Shown here: positions 1 to 12,470 of the stretch, in pieces
How the letters are laid out: each line of letters begins with the position of its first letter
Position numbering within the stretch: position 1 is the first letter of the stretch
Assembly: GCA_013397865.1 (NCBI GenBank)
Contig: VZTI01004617.1
Location: 1,506,116 to 1,570,115 of the forward strand
DNA length: 64,000 nucleotides
Source of the DNA: Struthidea cinerea
Lineage: Eukaryota; Chordata; Aves; Passeriformes; Corcoracidae
Direction: 5' to 3'
The notes under the pieces: generated by a model
Told to the model about the DNA's origin: nothing
The model's database searches: none
What the model saw: the letters and a program-made list of their open reading frames with translations, nothing else
Translations under genes and position numbers: made by a program

Positions 1-3000
1 GAATGCTTGGGATATGACAGAACATTTATCATCACCACCCTCCTCCTCCAGAATCCTTGTTCAATTGCTGCACATTGCAGCTGCTTTTCTTCCTTCTATG
101 GCAAAATAGGATTCTGACCCCTAACAAGTTCACCCAGAGATGGCCATTCCCATTTCTCCTGTACCATGAAGGCCAGATTCCCATGTCTCTGCCATAGATG
201 TTTCTCTCTAGCTTGTACTCACTCTATAATGCTTAACCATCACTGTTTTTATCTTTTCTCAAACTGCTGAGAGAGTACCCCAGAACCTGTGAGCTGTTCT
301 CATGTGTGAGGTATTGCAGGCAACACTGTTCCCTTAACTCCCCTTTTCCCTTCAAAAAAACAAAGCAAAGATCATGCTGTTGGCATCCCCTTCCTTTCCA
401 GGTCTAGATGAGTGCACGGTCTAGCAGTAGCTCCACTGCTTTTGAAATTTATCAGTTGTCTTGTAATCCAAAACCCTCAAAGGTCCATAAACCAGCACAC
501 ACTGTTTTATCTAGATTTTCAACCCATTCCTTCTCTTCAGTGGGTTGTGCTGGGCTGATTCCTGCCCCTGTGATCCACAGGCAGAAGGCTCTCTCTTTCT
601 AACGCAGAATTCTTTATCAACAAAGTACTCAAGGAGGCACCACATTGCAGCCTGGTTTCTCAGTGCTTCCATGGCCTCTCATTATTTGTTCTCCTGCTGA
701 GTCCCAGGCAGGGCTCCCCTCTGGCTCGTGTTCACCTTCCTCCTCAGCAATGCAGGTGAAAGACAAAAGCCCTCATCACCACCGAATTCAACATGGGCTG
801 GAGAAACTACGAATAGACAAATGATGTGCTGAGAAAACCAGCTGTGTGAGAGCAGTGAATGTCTTGCTGGCCCCGTCAGAAGCATCTTTTCTAAGAGCAT
901 TTTCATGATTTACAAAGCCTCTGCATTAGCACATGTTGCAGTGTTAACTTCTATTTCCTTCCAGTCCTCTCCCCAGGTGGGTGAGGAGGAGGAGGAACAG
1001 CCTCCCTGGACCAACTACCCCTCAAAGTATGGCTTGGAATAAAGAGCCAAAATTATGGTATTCGGCCTCCAACTTTTTGGTTGCAAAAGATGCCTTTCAG
1101 TTGACTGTGCAATGTCAGATTGCCTCACTTGAATTGCAGAGGAGAAATGATACATGACCTTTATCCTTCTGCTCAATGTTCTCTGTCCTGGAGCTTTTTA
1201 ATACAATTTAGCACAATTATTTAGAATGATTTCACAGCAACACAGAGGCACCATTTTTCCTGCAACCTTCTAAAAGGCTTCTAAGATATAAATTAATTTC
1301 ATGGACACTAATTCTGCTGAGCTCTCAAAAGAAAACATAACTAAGAAACTTCCACTGACAAATAGGATGGAACTGTGCAATTACAGAACATTCTTACAGG
1401 GGAAAAGAAGCTGAGTTTTTGTGTAAACTTAACTTTAGCATTTTGCACTTTCATTGGAAGAATTTACTCTTCACTTAATACAGAATTTTCTACCATTTTG
1501 GAATCACATATTATCGAAAGAGAACAACTCAACACACACTTCTGTGTTGATCACGTCAGGTACCAAGAAAATAAAGTGGTTTTGCCTGAGCCTGCATCTT
1601 ATAAAAATATTGAAGCCTCAAGAAATTGCTCACACTGCCCGATAAAGCAAACACACAGAATATACTACTTTATTTATTTAAACAAGTCCTCTACTGCTGC
1701 CAAATCAAAACCTGTTTTCACCCAAATAAAAACATTTCCTAACAATGAGTAATTCTGCATTACTGAATTTCAGCTGTCCTCCTACACGCCTTGAACTGTG
1801 AGCTGCACAAGATTTGTTTTTACAGAAAGAAAATGGGCATCCTTCTTTCTGCTGCATATAGAAATACCTGTTTTCCTTCTTGAGTTGAAAACTGGTTTGC
1901 TCTTTTTGGTTCAGGTTTGTTTTCCAAGATAAAATAAAATTCAATCTCAATAAAAATACAGACAACAACTGGCTGTTTCCAACAGCTGAGAAAAATATCT
2001 CAGAAATGAGAGATTAAGAAAACTAATAAGTTGAATGCAAATTCTTGGGCAACCTCCACTGTACATACCCTTATTTTCCACTTATATTAAGTCCATTAAG
2101 GTACATTAACTTCAATAATTGCAGACTCTAATCATAAATCATTTAGGAATACTTTACAGAATTGTTTTTCCGGCAAAACTTTAAATGCTGATGTTTGGTT
2201 TGTGGGTTTTTTTAAGCATAATACAATTCAAAAACTCCAGAGGGGCTAGGACATTTATCATGATCTGAAATTTAGAAATGTGCAATTTAGGATTCTCATA
2301 AGTGCAATAAACATCCCAATACATGAGGAAGACAGAGGAAAGTAATTTACTCTTTTAGAGAGGAAAGTAATTCTTGAAAGTTTTGCAGTATCCATAAAAT
2401 AAAATTTCCTAATATACAGTAATAATGTCTGTAACTCACTAACTTTTAATGAGGATGAATGATGAAATAATTAAGTTGGTGTATAAGAGATTGTATTGAT
2501 AGGAAAAAACCCTCTGGATTAAAAACACATCTTTGAGCTTCTATTAAGTCTAATTTTTCTCCCTCGAAATGTCCAGCACTCTCAACATCATCCTTTAGAA
2601 CAGAACTCTGTTTTAGCCTGACAGATAACTACTACTATTTCTTCAAAATAAAAGAAAAATGGATAAAAACATTCCTGGCGGCTTTGAAATTTTGTTACAT
2701 GTTCCATGTCAGCAGTTCTTCCCTGTGTGCTTTGAAATAAAGTGCCAATTTAGACAGAAAAACCTTACAAAATCCTTGCCTTCAGTTCTGCTGACCTCCA
2801 GTGCGTATCTCCCTGCTCAGAGATTCCCAGAGTTACCACAGATGGCAAACACCTCACAGAAGGCATAAAACAAGTGGACATTTTGAAACTTGGTTTAGTT
2901 TTCCTAAGCTTCTAAAGGAAATGAAGAAAATAAATACTGAACATTTCACTCATCAGTTTGCAAACATGCACCAAATGGGAGTTTTGATTAAAAAAGTCGG

Positions 3001-6000
3001 AACAGCAAGAGCAGTTTATCTGGTATAAGATTTCTAAGAGCACAGTATCAGAAGAGAGTTGTACACCCTGAATTTAAAAAGAACCCTCAGATACAAGCAA
3101 TGCAGGCAGACACAGCAAATGACTTTCATTCACAGGGATCCCAAATTAAACACTGGCTTAGATACTGCTGAATTTATAGAGTGTAATGATAGAGAGTCCT
3201 CCAGGAAAAAGATTGACTTTTGAGAACTGCAGAACAGACTCATGAACGGGTAAAGGGCACTTAAACTTTGCCCACTCGCAATGACTGCTCAAGCAGGTTT
3301 GGTCAGCACATTCAGCTATTGACAGAGCAAGAACTACACGGTGTTTAACTGTGTTCATTGCCCTGGTTCTGTACTGCTGCTAATTCAGACCGAGAAGCCT
3401 TAACCTTACAAATACAGATCAGCTTTTAAAAATTGCTACAAGCTTTTGAACTTATTCATTGCATGGGTCAGGGCCTGCTGTGCACACACGGCAGCCCAGG
3501 CAAGCTCAGTTGGCCAAGGCTATTCACATGCTAAACATCCTTGCCAGGCAGGGACAATGGCCTTGCTCATCTTCTGAAGCTCTGATTGCTCAGAGCATCA
3601 ATATTGCTGATCCTCACACGAGAAAGCTGCCAGAAACACGCCTGGCACGTGCTGGCATTGCCATATGTGCTCAAATCAACTGTCAGGCACACAAAGATCT
3701 TTGAGGTGAAATGTTGCTGATCAAAGTGGACAATTTGGTCTCACTAGCAGCTACCACGGAAGCCACAGAACTACGACCCCAAGGTGATTAAATAATGCTG
3801 AGATGCTTCATTTGGATGTTCAAAGTAAGAGTTTGCTCAGGACTCTTGGGCAGTTTGAGGGCTGTAAATATGAAAAGGGCTCTGGAGAACAAATTTCAAA
3901 TGAGCTCTTCTCCAGACACACCGAGCTGGAAGAGAGGCTGGGAGCCTTTGTAAGGCAGCAGCCCAAGACAGGGGTCCATTTTCAAAGGATGGGATCCAAC
4001 ATCTCCTGCTGACTACACTGGCAAAGCACTGCTGCTAATTAGCATCGGCTGGAGGGAAGAACACAGGATAGTCTAAACATGACTTTGGTCTAAGTCTTCA
4101 AACACTGAATGGTTTATATCCAGCAATATATTTCATACAACATTGTCCATCACTGATGAATTAATGTTTTCTGCTGCAGAGCCTGGTGGGTTTCTGTTAA
4201 TAGACACCAACAAGAATGGTAATTAAGGGATGCACTGATGGATACTCATTACAAATAAAATGCTCCCTTTCATCCTCCAGGTTGAAAGGCCTTCTGAAAA
4301 ACCTTTATCTCGAGAGGAGATAAACACAATTTTTGAGAACCTTTTGACTTCTCTGCTATCAGCCTTGAAACTTTTTTTAGTCAGTTTTTAATGTTTCCCT
4401 GTGTGATTAGTAGCACCAAAGTAGAAGCTGATTGACAAGCTAGCAGCAGCTGTTTATACAGTGGGAAAACCAGAAAATTATAACAGCGTGAGATGTTTAC
4501 TGAACTCCCTGTTCAAACACAACACATCTCACACTCCCTGTGCTGCCTCAGAGCCCCTTGCTAGCGGTGTGGCAGTGAAAGACATGGTGCCCTCAGGGAG
4601 CAAACCCCTCCATGCTGGCTCTGCACTGGGCAATCCAGCAGACTCCACCAAGGAATGGGTGTGGAATTCCTGCCAGCCTCCACAAGTGCCAAGGCCTAGG
4701 CAGCTGTTCCTTACTGTAACCACCACAGAGTCCAGCCTAGCACTGGGTTTCACTGGGATCAAACCTCGAAATTGGTGTCTGGAGAAGCAGCCATATCAAA
4801 CTTGTAAAATCTTCTGTCCCTCCCCTCACAGCACGCTAAAGCAGCTCACAGTTATGTCATCTCCAGGCCAAGAACTAGTGCCTTCTTCTCTTAAACAGAG
4901 CTTCTTTAGGCTCAAAAACATTTTAGTTCTGTTTGTCTGTGCCCACCCATTTAGGAAACAGCCAAATAGAAGGAAGTTCCCTCTTTTTTTCTGCATATAC
5001 AAGAAAAATGAAAAAAAACTCAACCATATTTTCCAAATGGATAAACTGGTAGAAAAGGCTCTAGAAAAACAGCCCTAGGAATTAAGTCCTATTTCTCCAG
5101 CAAATGTCTGGAACATGACTGGAATTGACGAAGTGCCTACGGGTATTTAATAACTTGCAAGCGTGAGTTTAATCAATCCCAGAACACACTTGTAAAGAAG
5201 TTCTGATTCCACATCTCTGCGATGGACCTGGGCACAGATCACCAAAAGCCCTTTAACACCTTTCAGGGATCTTGGCTAAAATAACTGCTCACACAAAATT
5301 TGAACTTCTGGGGAGTAAATGGAAATCTTAGTTCCAAGCAAATGTCTGGTCTCTAGGCTGATATTTGTTCCTCAATTTTTAATGCTCTGACCATGACGAG
5401 GATAGGCAAGGACCTAAGGTAAGAACCCTGCTTATCTTCCTCTGCAGTTCTGCTCATTTTTGCTATTGAACAACAGCTTTTTGTTGTTGGGATTTTGATC
5501 CAACTCATCAAAACTCAGTAGAGGCTACAATGCTCAAAAATGTTATCATGTATTTTGATCTAGCTCTATGTTTTACATTTTCAAGAAGAGCATGACTGAA
5601 TACAGGGGAAAAAAGAGAAGAGTGCCTATCAGAACAGCAACAGCAGACAAAAGAAAAATAGATTATTTTCACTCCATTTCTCCCACTGTTTAATAGCTTG
5701 ACTTTTGCATGCCAGCATTCCACAGGTATAATACAAAGCCAGCTACAGCATAATGTGTTTTCCTTTAAAAGGTCATCGCTATGTTAGCAGCATTTGATGC
5801 ATTGTGACCAGAGCACACACTTTTAGAGATAAGAGCCTATCTAATATTTTTCTTTAATTTATTGGCATCAAGAATCTCTATTTAATTTCTGCTTTCAGAA
5901 GAACATCTGCAAGTGATTGGCATAACTCAAGGGACCTTTGCAGCTGCAACTTTCTCCAAGAGCAGAGCGAAAAGCCATGTTTGTCAATATGCCTGAGTAG

Positions 6001-9000
6001 GATTAAAAAAGAACAAAAAGAAATAAAAAATAAAAACCCCCCAAACTACAAAACAGCTAATTATTGGAAGTAAATGTTTCATGATCTGTGTATGGCACCC
6101 AGAGCTGAATAGATCATTAGCTAAACTTCCAGTCAGCATTCCACACAAGCATATGTTTTCCTCATAAGGGCTTGCATAAGTTTGCCAGCAGCCTCAGTGA
6201 CTTAACTGCAAGTACTTATGTACATTTTGCAATAAGCAGGGCCGAGGAAGTGCAGTGATTTTTTTAGGATCTTAACTCCATAATCATATGCATTTCCAAC
6301 AGTCCTAAGCACCTTTCTCCAGCTCTTATTGCTCTTAAATTTTCCCTCCATGTTGAATGCTCAAGGCAAAATTGCTCCACCTGGTAACTGCTGTCAAGAG
6401 CTGCACCCGAACTCTCGATGCCATTTAGTGCAGCTCCCTCTGTTTTCCATTTGTGTTTCCTAGTTGCACTTCCAGCCCTGCCTCGAGGGGTCAAGGATCA
6501 TGCACAGGGAACAGTTTGCACGCAGCCATCCTGGTTTTGAGAGTGAGGGAATTTAAAGGTTTGGGTACGGGCAGTTCAGACCAACTGGCTCAGATGCCAT
6601 TGAGCAGCGCCAGGAACGCTCCGTTTGCCACCACAATAAATGGGGCTGCAGAGCATTAATAAGCACCACGGACAGGACTTCATGAATTCCTGTTTCCTCT
6701 CCTCGCAGTGTACACACTGTGCTGGGTGAATGCTGCCTGTAAATTAGCAGACAGCTGAAGATCAATATACAGTGCAACCAGCTAAATAAAAGCAATTCCA
6801 GGTAGAAAACACTGCAAAGATCCTGAGGGAGCCCATAAAGGATGAAGCCAGCAGGTGCTGACAGTGACTCCATCCAGCTCAGATCTGACCCAGAACTATT
6901 TTGGCATGAGGGGCTCAAAATGACCATCTGAGTATAAACCCTTCAGCATTAGGTTCCCAGCTTGGCAGCAACAGCCTGTGCACAGGACAAAGTGCCCCCA
7001 AACAACCCTGAGAAAAGCCTCCAGTGCCCTATTCATGTTTATCTTCCAAGAACATATTGAATTATTTTAATATTTTCAACATTTTATGAAGTACTTGTAA
7101 AGCCAGGAAAACTTACCCATCTCCATTTATTTCCAGCAGTGGTCTACTAAGATTCTCACTAACTGAAAATAGGTGTAGGAAGATATTCCCTGCCTCAGAG
7201 GTCATATTACTTCTGGCAGTTAGAACTATCTACCAGCTACAGGATGCTGCTGTATGTGGTGTAAATAGGATGCAATTTTGATAATGGACCTCCCCTCTCT
7301 ATTACACCTCAAACAGGCTGTTTTGAGACAGGTTCTGCATCTCACTTAATTTTAGAACAAGAGGGACATGCTGATTGCTGAAACCTTCTGGTCAGAGCTG
7401 TTTGTTTGCTTATTTCTTCTCTGTAGGTGGGCTGGTGCTGGAGTGTTTGAGCTCAAGGAAGCAGGTGGGTGGCAGGGACCTTGCTTTCCCACTGCACCAA
7501 ATTCCAAAGACAGAAATAAACGTAAAAGAAATAAGTGCAGCTCACAAAAGGTGTTGAAGCACATCAAATGAGTTCAGAAGCCTCCTGGAGGAAGAGTCTT
7601 CCTGAATAGAGAAGCTGCAGTACTAAAGGTGCAATATTAATTAAGCATATGTAATAGTATCTGCTGGAAAACACTTAAACAGATCCTGGCTTGCCCTGGA
7701 ATTCTCCAAACGCAGCCATGGATGAAGACTGGGTAAGAAGCGACAAACTTTTGAATTTCTATCTTAGGAAAGAATTTAAAAAATAAAGAAATAAAAATCA
7801 TTTTAGTGGTACAGCACATAAGGCATATGGTAAGAGAGAAGAACTTTCCCCAGAGCTTTATTACACCATGAATTGCACGCCTCCAAAGAAATATGATTCC
7901 TCTAAATAAAATCAGTAGAGCTGACACAAGGTGCTGAATTTCATCCTAAAAAGCCCAGTGTCTTCCTCACTGATCCCCTTTTCATAAGCATCATGACAGC
8001 ACTAATTATTTTAATTCTCAGTGCTGACCAGACTTTGTATGGATTGTGATCTAAGTTCACTTCCATTGCGATCCTGCCCTTCTGGGGCTGCTGGTTGCTC
8101 ACAGGTACAGCTGGACAGGGACTTGAAAGGCACCAGGATGCTTTCAAACCACAGAGCAGAGTCAAGGGAACTAAATACATTATACATGAAATGAGTAAAT
8201 AAATCCCAAGAAAAGGAATTAAGATGAGCATTAACCGGGAGAGGGTTGAGCATGGTCCATGCATGGCCCAGTTCATAGGAATCTTCCTAATTGCCTTTCA
8301 GACACCACTTTATCCTATTAAGATTATCCTCAGGAGACCCCCAAGGCTTTGGGGGCAGTGGGGAAGACCAAAAAAATCCTAACCACATTTATCATGTTCA
8401 GAAACAAACAGGAATTGATTTTTATTTATCTTATGCAGCAAAACCTCCGTTATCTTCCTTCCTAGGTATTTAATCCAATTTTTTTCCTGCAGTATAAATA
8501 ATGAGAAACACCAATTAAGCTCAGGGCAGCCTTCTGGGCCAGGAGAGGTAAATACCTCGACACCCACTGCAGTGAGCAGCACGTGCCATTTCTCTTGTGC
8601 TCAAGAGTTGATGCAGATTACGGGACAGTTTTAGACTCAGTGCCGTGGCCGAGCCAGGTATAAATTATGACAGGTCCACATGGATTACAGATGATTTGAA
8701 GCAAATCAAAGGCATTAACTTTAATACGGTGCTTTGTCTCTCTTAAATGCCACTCGTACTTTCTGAAACAGCAACCACTAAAAATCAATGACCAGAGACC
8801 CCTGCGTGCTCCAGAGCTGTTAACCCCCGGAATTTCAGCCAAAGGAGTCCATGCACCCAGAGCCACAGACCCAGCTTCCACACTCCTCTGTCACACACAG
8901 TGTCCGCAGGAACACCAGCAACAAAATTTGTAATTAAAAAAAGCCTGAATACTTCTTACTTTCAAAGTCTCTTCTAAAAGTGTCTTCCCAAAAGCTCCAG

Positions 9001-9044
9001 TCAGGGTTCACAGCGCCCTGCATATTGTGACAACAAGACAGACA

Positions 9045-9452
9045 TTGAGATGCTGGAGTGTGGCCAAAGGACAGCAGAGCTGGGAAGGGCCTGGAGCCCA
9101 AATCTGAGGAGGAGCAGCTGAGGATGTTTTGCCCGGAGAAAAGAAGGCTCAGGGGAGACCTTATTGCTCTCTACAACTCCCTGAAAGGAGGTTCTAGCCA
9201 GGTGGGGTGGATTTCAAAATTAAAAAGTGATAGGAAAAGAGTAAATGTCCTCAAATTGCACCAGCAGAGGTTTAGATAGGCTATTAGGAAATATTTCTTC
9301 ACTGAAAATGTTATTAAGCATTGAGACAGGATTCCCAGGGCAGTGATTGAGTCCCCATCCCTGGAGGTGGCACTTGGATTTAGTGGTGGGATGATGGTTG
9401 TACCCAATGCTCTTAGAGGGCTTTTCCAACCTAACAATGCATGATTCTGCAT
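9045..9452 (+). mobile_element. CR1 LINE, 5'-truncated 3' end (diverged)
   Basis: The sequence follows the CR1 3' region in order: a phrase like tgctggagtg...ggccaaagga, then aggagcagctgagg, then ccggagaaaagaaggctc, then ggggagaccttattgctc, then aactccctgaaaggaggttc, then aggtttagataggctatta, then ttcttcactgaaaatg, then catccctggaggtgg, then cttttccaacctaa. It ends in atgattctgcat, a worn form of the CR1 terminal ATTCTATG repeat. It is non-autonomous, with no ORF2 reverse transcriptase left. It lies in intron 2 in the orientation opposite to CDH13. Confidence 0.93.
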
Positions 9453-10873
9453 AGCAGGACCACATGCACAGCACAGCTCAGCTAGAATGTAAGACTCGAA
9501 AGAGATTGAAAATTGAATCAAAATGCTTATTATGCTTTCAATAACACGGCAATAGGTCAAGCCAAGTCTCAGTGAAGTCAGTGAGGGTTGTTCCATTGAA
9601 ATCAAACGATGTGTGATTAGGTCCTCACAGAATTATGTGTAATAGCATATTCAAAATTGTGAAGAGTTTCAGGTTGACATCTAAGGGCCCATTTTCCTTC
9701 TGGAATTCTGTAACGAAGCTACTGTAAAAGTAGAATCAATACATAATTCAGTATAGTGGAAAGATTATTATAAAGGGTTATTAAATATAGCTCCACAATT
9801 GTGGATAAAAAGAATGAAATCCCTCCTTGCTTCAATCGTGCTGTACTGACTTCTACCAAACACACTGTTTCAGACAAAAAAGAAGCTGTTCCAGATTTCA
9901 AAGTGGAAAGAACAGTAAAAGCAATAACAGCAGGGTTTTTTACAAAAAGGGGGTAGAGAAGGGGGAAAAAAGTTCTTAAATCTCAAGACAAATTTTAGTT
10001 TTGTACACTGATGACAACTTATAATTTAGTTTTTTGTGAAGTGTGCCAGGACAAGGCAGGAGAGTGTTTCTTAACTTAGTTTGCCAATTTTCCTTTCAGG
10101 CTAGCTCTGTTATTGTTAATATCCATCACAATTCTTTGTCTTCCCAACAGGCTGACAGAAATATCCGAGTAAGTGCTGACTCACACCCCTCAACACCTCC
10201 CCATCAAAGTTAATCTGAAATTGATTTTACCTTCCAGAGGTAAAACAAAGCTGCATGACGTCAGCTACAAATGGCACTTGAAGATCGGTGTTCAGCACTT
10301 CTTATAATTCCTGTAAGATCTCATGACTGCACCTCAACAGTGTCCAACAAACCCTTGGAACCTTCAGACCAAAACAGTCAATTATATTTCTATTGTTCTT
10401 TGGAGGAAAATTAATGTATATTTTCCCCCAGTTTTTTTCAGTTCCTGTAATCCTGCTAATTAGGTATTTTTTTAGCACAGAATTGGAAGGGAAGTACGCA
10501 GAACAGTATTTGTATTCATTACTGCACATCACACTTTGCAGAGTTCAGGTTTGCCGGTAGAACTGGCAAAAAAACCATCACTGGTTTCTGCATGGCAGAA
10601 AAGGAGCTTTGAGGCCAGGACAATTTACTAGAAGGAGATGCTGCTATTCAAAAATTCCTCTTTAAAGAAAATTTATTCATTCTTATTTCCTTCCCTTCTT
10701 TCAAGGGAAGGTTTCTCTACTTTTTCCCATCTAAATCCCCCAAAATAAATACACCTGAGGAAGCACATGCTCACTAAATGCACAGACCTCCTGGAGACCA
10801 ACCATCCGCAGTGAGTTACCATCTCGAGCTTTGCTCTGAAAAAAGAGTGAGATTCCAACCATTCCTGTCTCCC

Positions 10874-10887
10874 CCACGCGAGGGCAG
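10874..10887 (+). promoter_or_regulatory. CTCF-like motif
   Basis: CCACGCGAGGGCAG agrees with the CTCF core CCASYAGRKGGCRS at 12 of 14 places, including the full 3' half. It contains two CpGs, which would make binding methylation-sensitive. CTCF sites within long introns often anchor loops. Single-motif evidence only. Confidence 0.35.
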
Positions 10888-12299
10888 GCCCAGGTAATAT
10901 CACCTTTGCTTTTGACACCACGGATCTTCCCAGAGCAAACCAGCTGGCAAATGAATCACAGCGTGGCCTTCCCATAATCTATTCATGAGCGAGGAGCAGC
11001 TGATGGGCAAAGGAAGGGAGATGTGTTCAGTAGCCTTCAAGGGCATCCATGTTGCTGTTCTCATTTCAGAGCAACATCCCAGTTATTAATTTCTCTGCAA
11101 AATTTCCATTGTCGTTTATCATTAATAACGGTCACTTTAGGGCATTCCAGAGAGGAAACACAGCCTTGTGTTCTACGGAAATCAATTTACTGACACCATT
11201 AGAGCTGTGCAAATAATTTATTTTTGGTTCAGCTGCCGAGCAGAAGGTGTTGAGGAGCTCCACCAAAATCAAATTCAGAAGAAAAAAATCATTTTTCTTA
11301 CCAAAATAGAAACCAAGTAAAAAACTGTTCAATGCAAGAGAAAGCATTCCTCTTGACAAACAAACATTGAATTTTTAGCAAATGGAGGAAAAATAAATAA
11401 GGTTCCAGAATAACAAAGCCATATGTTGGAGAGGGAAGACCTCATGTTCTTCACATAACCAGGAGCTCCAGAATCCCACCAGGATCTGGAAGGCTCCAGT
11501 TCACCTGCACTGCTTGCTTGAAGCTACTGGAGCATGCACTGTCCCCTCTACTTTACAGAAAACTCTCCCAACACCAGCAAGATGTGCCAGCCCCCTTTTA
11601 TTGGAGCCATTTCATCTGTATCCAATTAATTATTGTAAGAAAAAAGGAAAAAAAAACAAACCGTAAGAATGATACCCTAGCACATGACTTGAAAAATCCA
11701 GAAAATAAGTCACTTTTTCCCTGCTTTCTGCTGAAGGCAAAGTTTAAATGTTCCTACGTACTTTGAAATTGTTACATCCAAATATCCTTGTGCACACATC
11801 ACAAGAAAGTTCCAGTTCCATCTCCCTGAATAGTTACTCAAATACCTATAAAAAAACTTATTTTGGAGTCACTGATGCTTCTCATGGTTTTATCGATTGA
11901 TTGATTTAAAGCATTAAAAATATAAACACTCAGGTGAGGAGGGATTGAAACAACCACTCTAAGCACTCAGGATGAATTCCGGAACATTTTATCTTGAGTG
12001 AAACTGGTGCTCTCCCATCATTCCTAAACTGGCAAAGCTCTGTTAAACTCATCAGGTGCTTTCCCAGAGGACAAATTGAAAGCCGAGAGATTGTCTCTGG
12101 GTTCTCTAAACCCTCAGCTTTAGCAGGAATTCTTGTTATGGACCTGGCTTCAAAGACCTGTATGAACAGCAAAGCTCAACAGACAGTAATTCCATCACCT
12201 TTACCTATAACCTATCATTTTCAATCTGGCTGCATTCAACCCAGACTTTAATCTCACTTAACAAATATTTTTGTCTTTATTAAGCCAATAAATCTGTCA

Positions 12300-12470
12300 G
12301 TCCTCCTGAGGGCAGTGCCAGCTGTTTCCTCCAGCCACGCTCAGCAGGAGCCCTGCCAGCAGCCCTACTTCCCCAGGCTCTCACCCACGCGCCGCCGGCA
12401 GCAGGTGCAGCACCAGCCCCTGCACCCATCTCCAGAGCTCGGCCCTACCCAGAGATTCACTGTATTTAAG
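12300..12470. promoter_or_regulatory. GC-rich patch with CpG cluster
   Basis: In the A+T-rich, CpG-poor intron this tract stands out. It is rich in cagc and ccagc words, has four CpGs within 12388-12397 (cgcgccgccg), and has a TATA-like tatttaag at 12463-12470 on the plus strand. It could be an enhancer, an antisense promoter or a remnant of a GC-rich element. It is far too short to be a normal CpG-island promoter. Confidence 0.3.
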
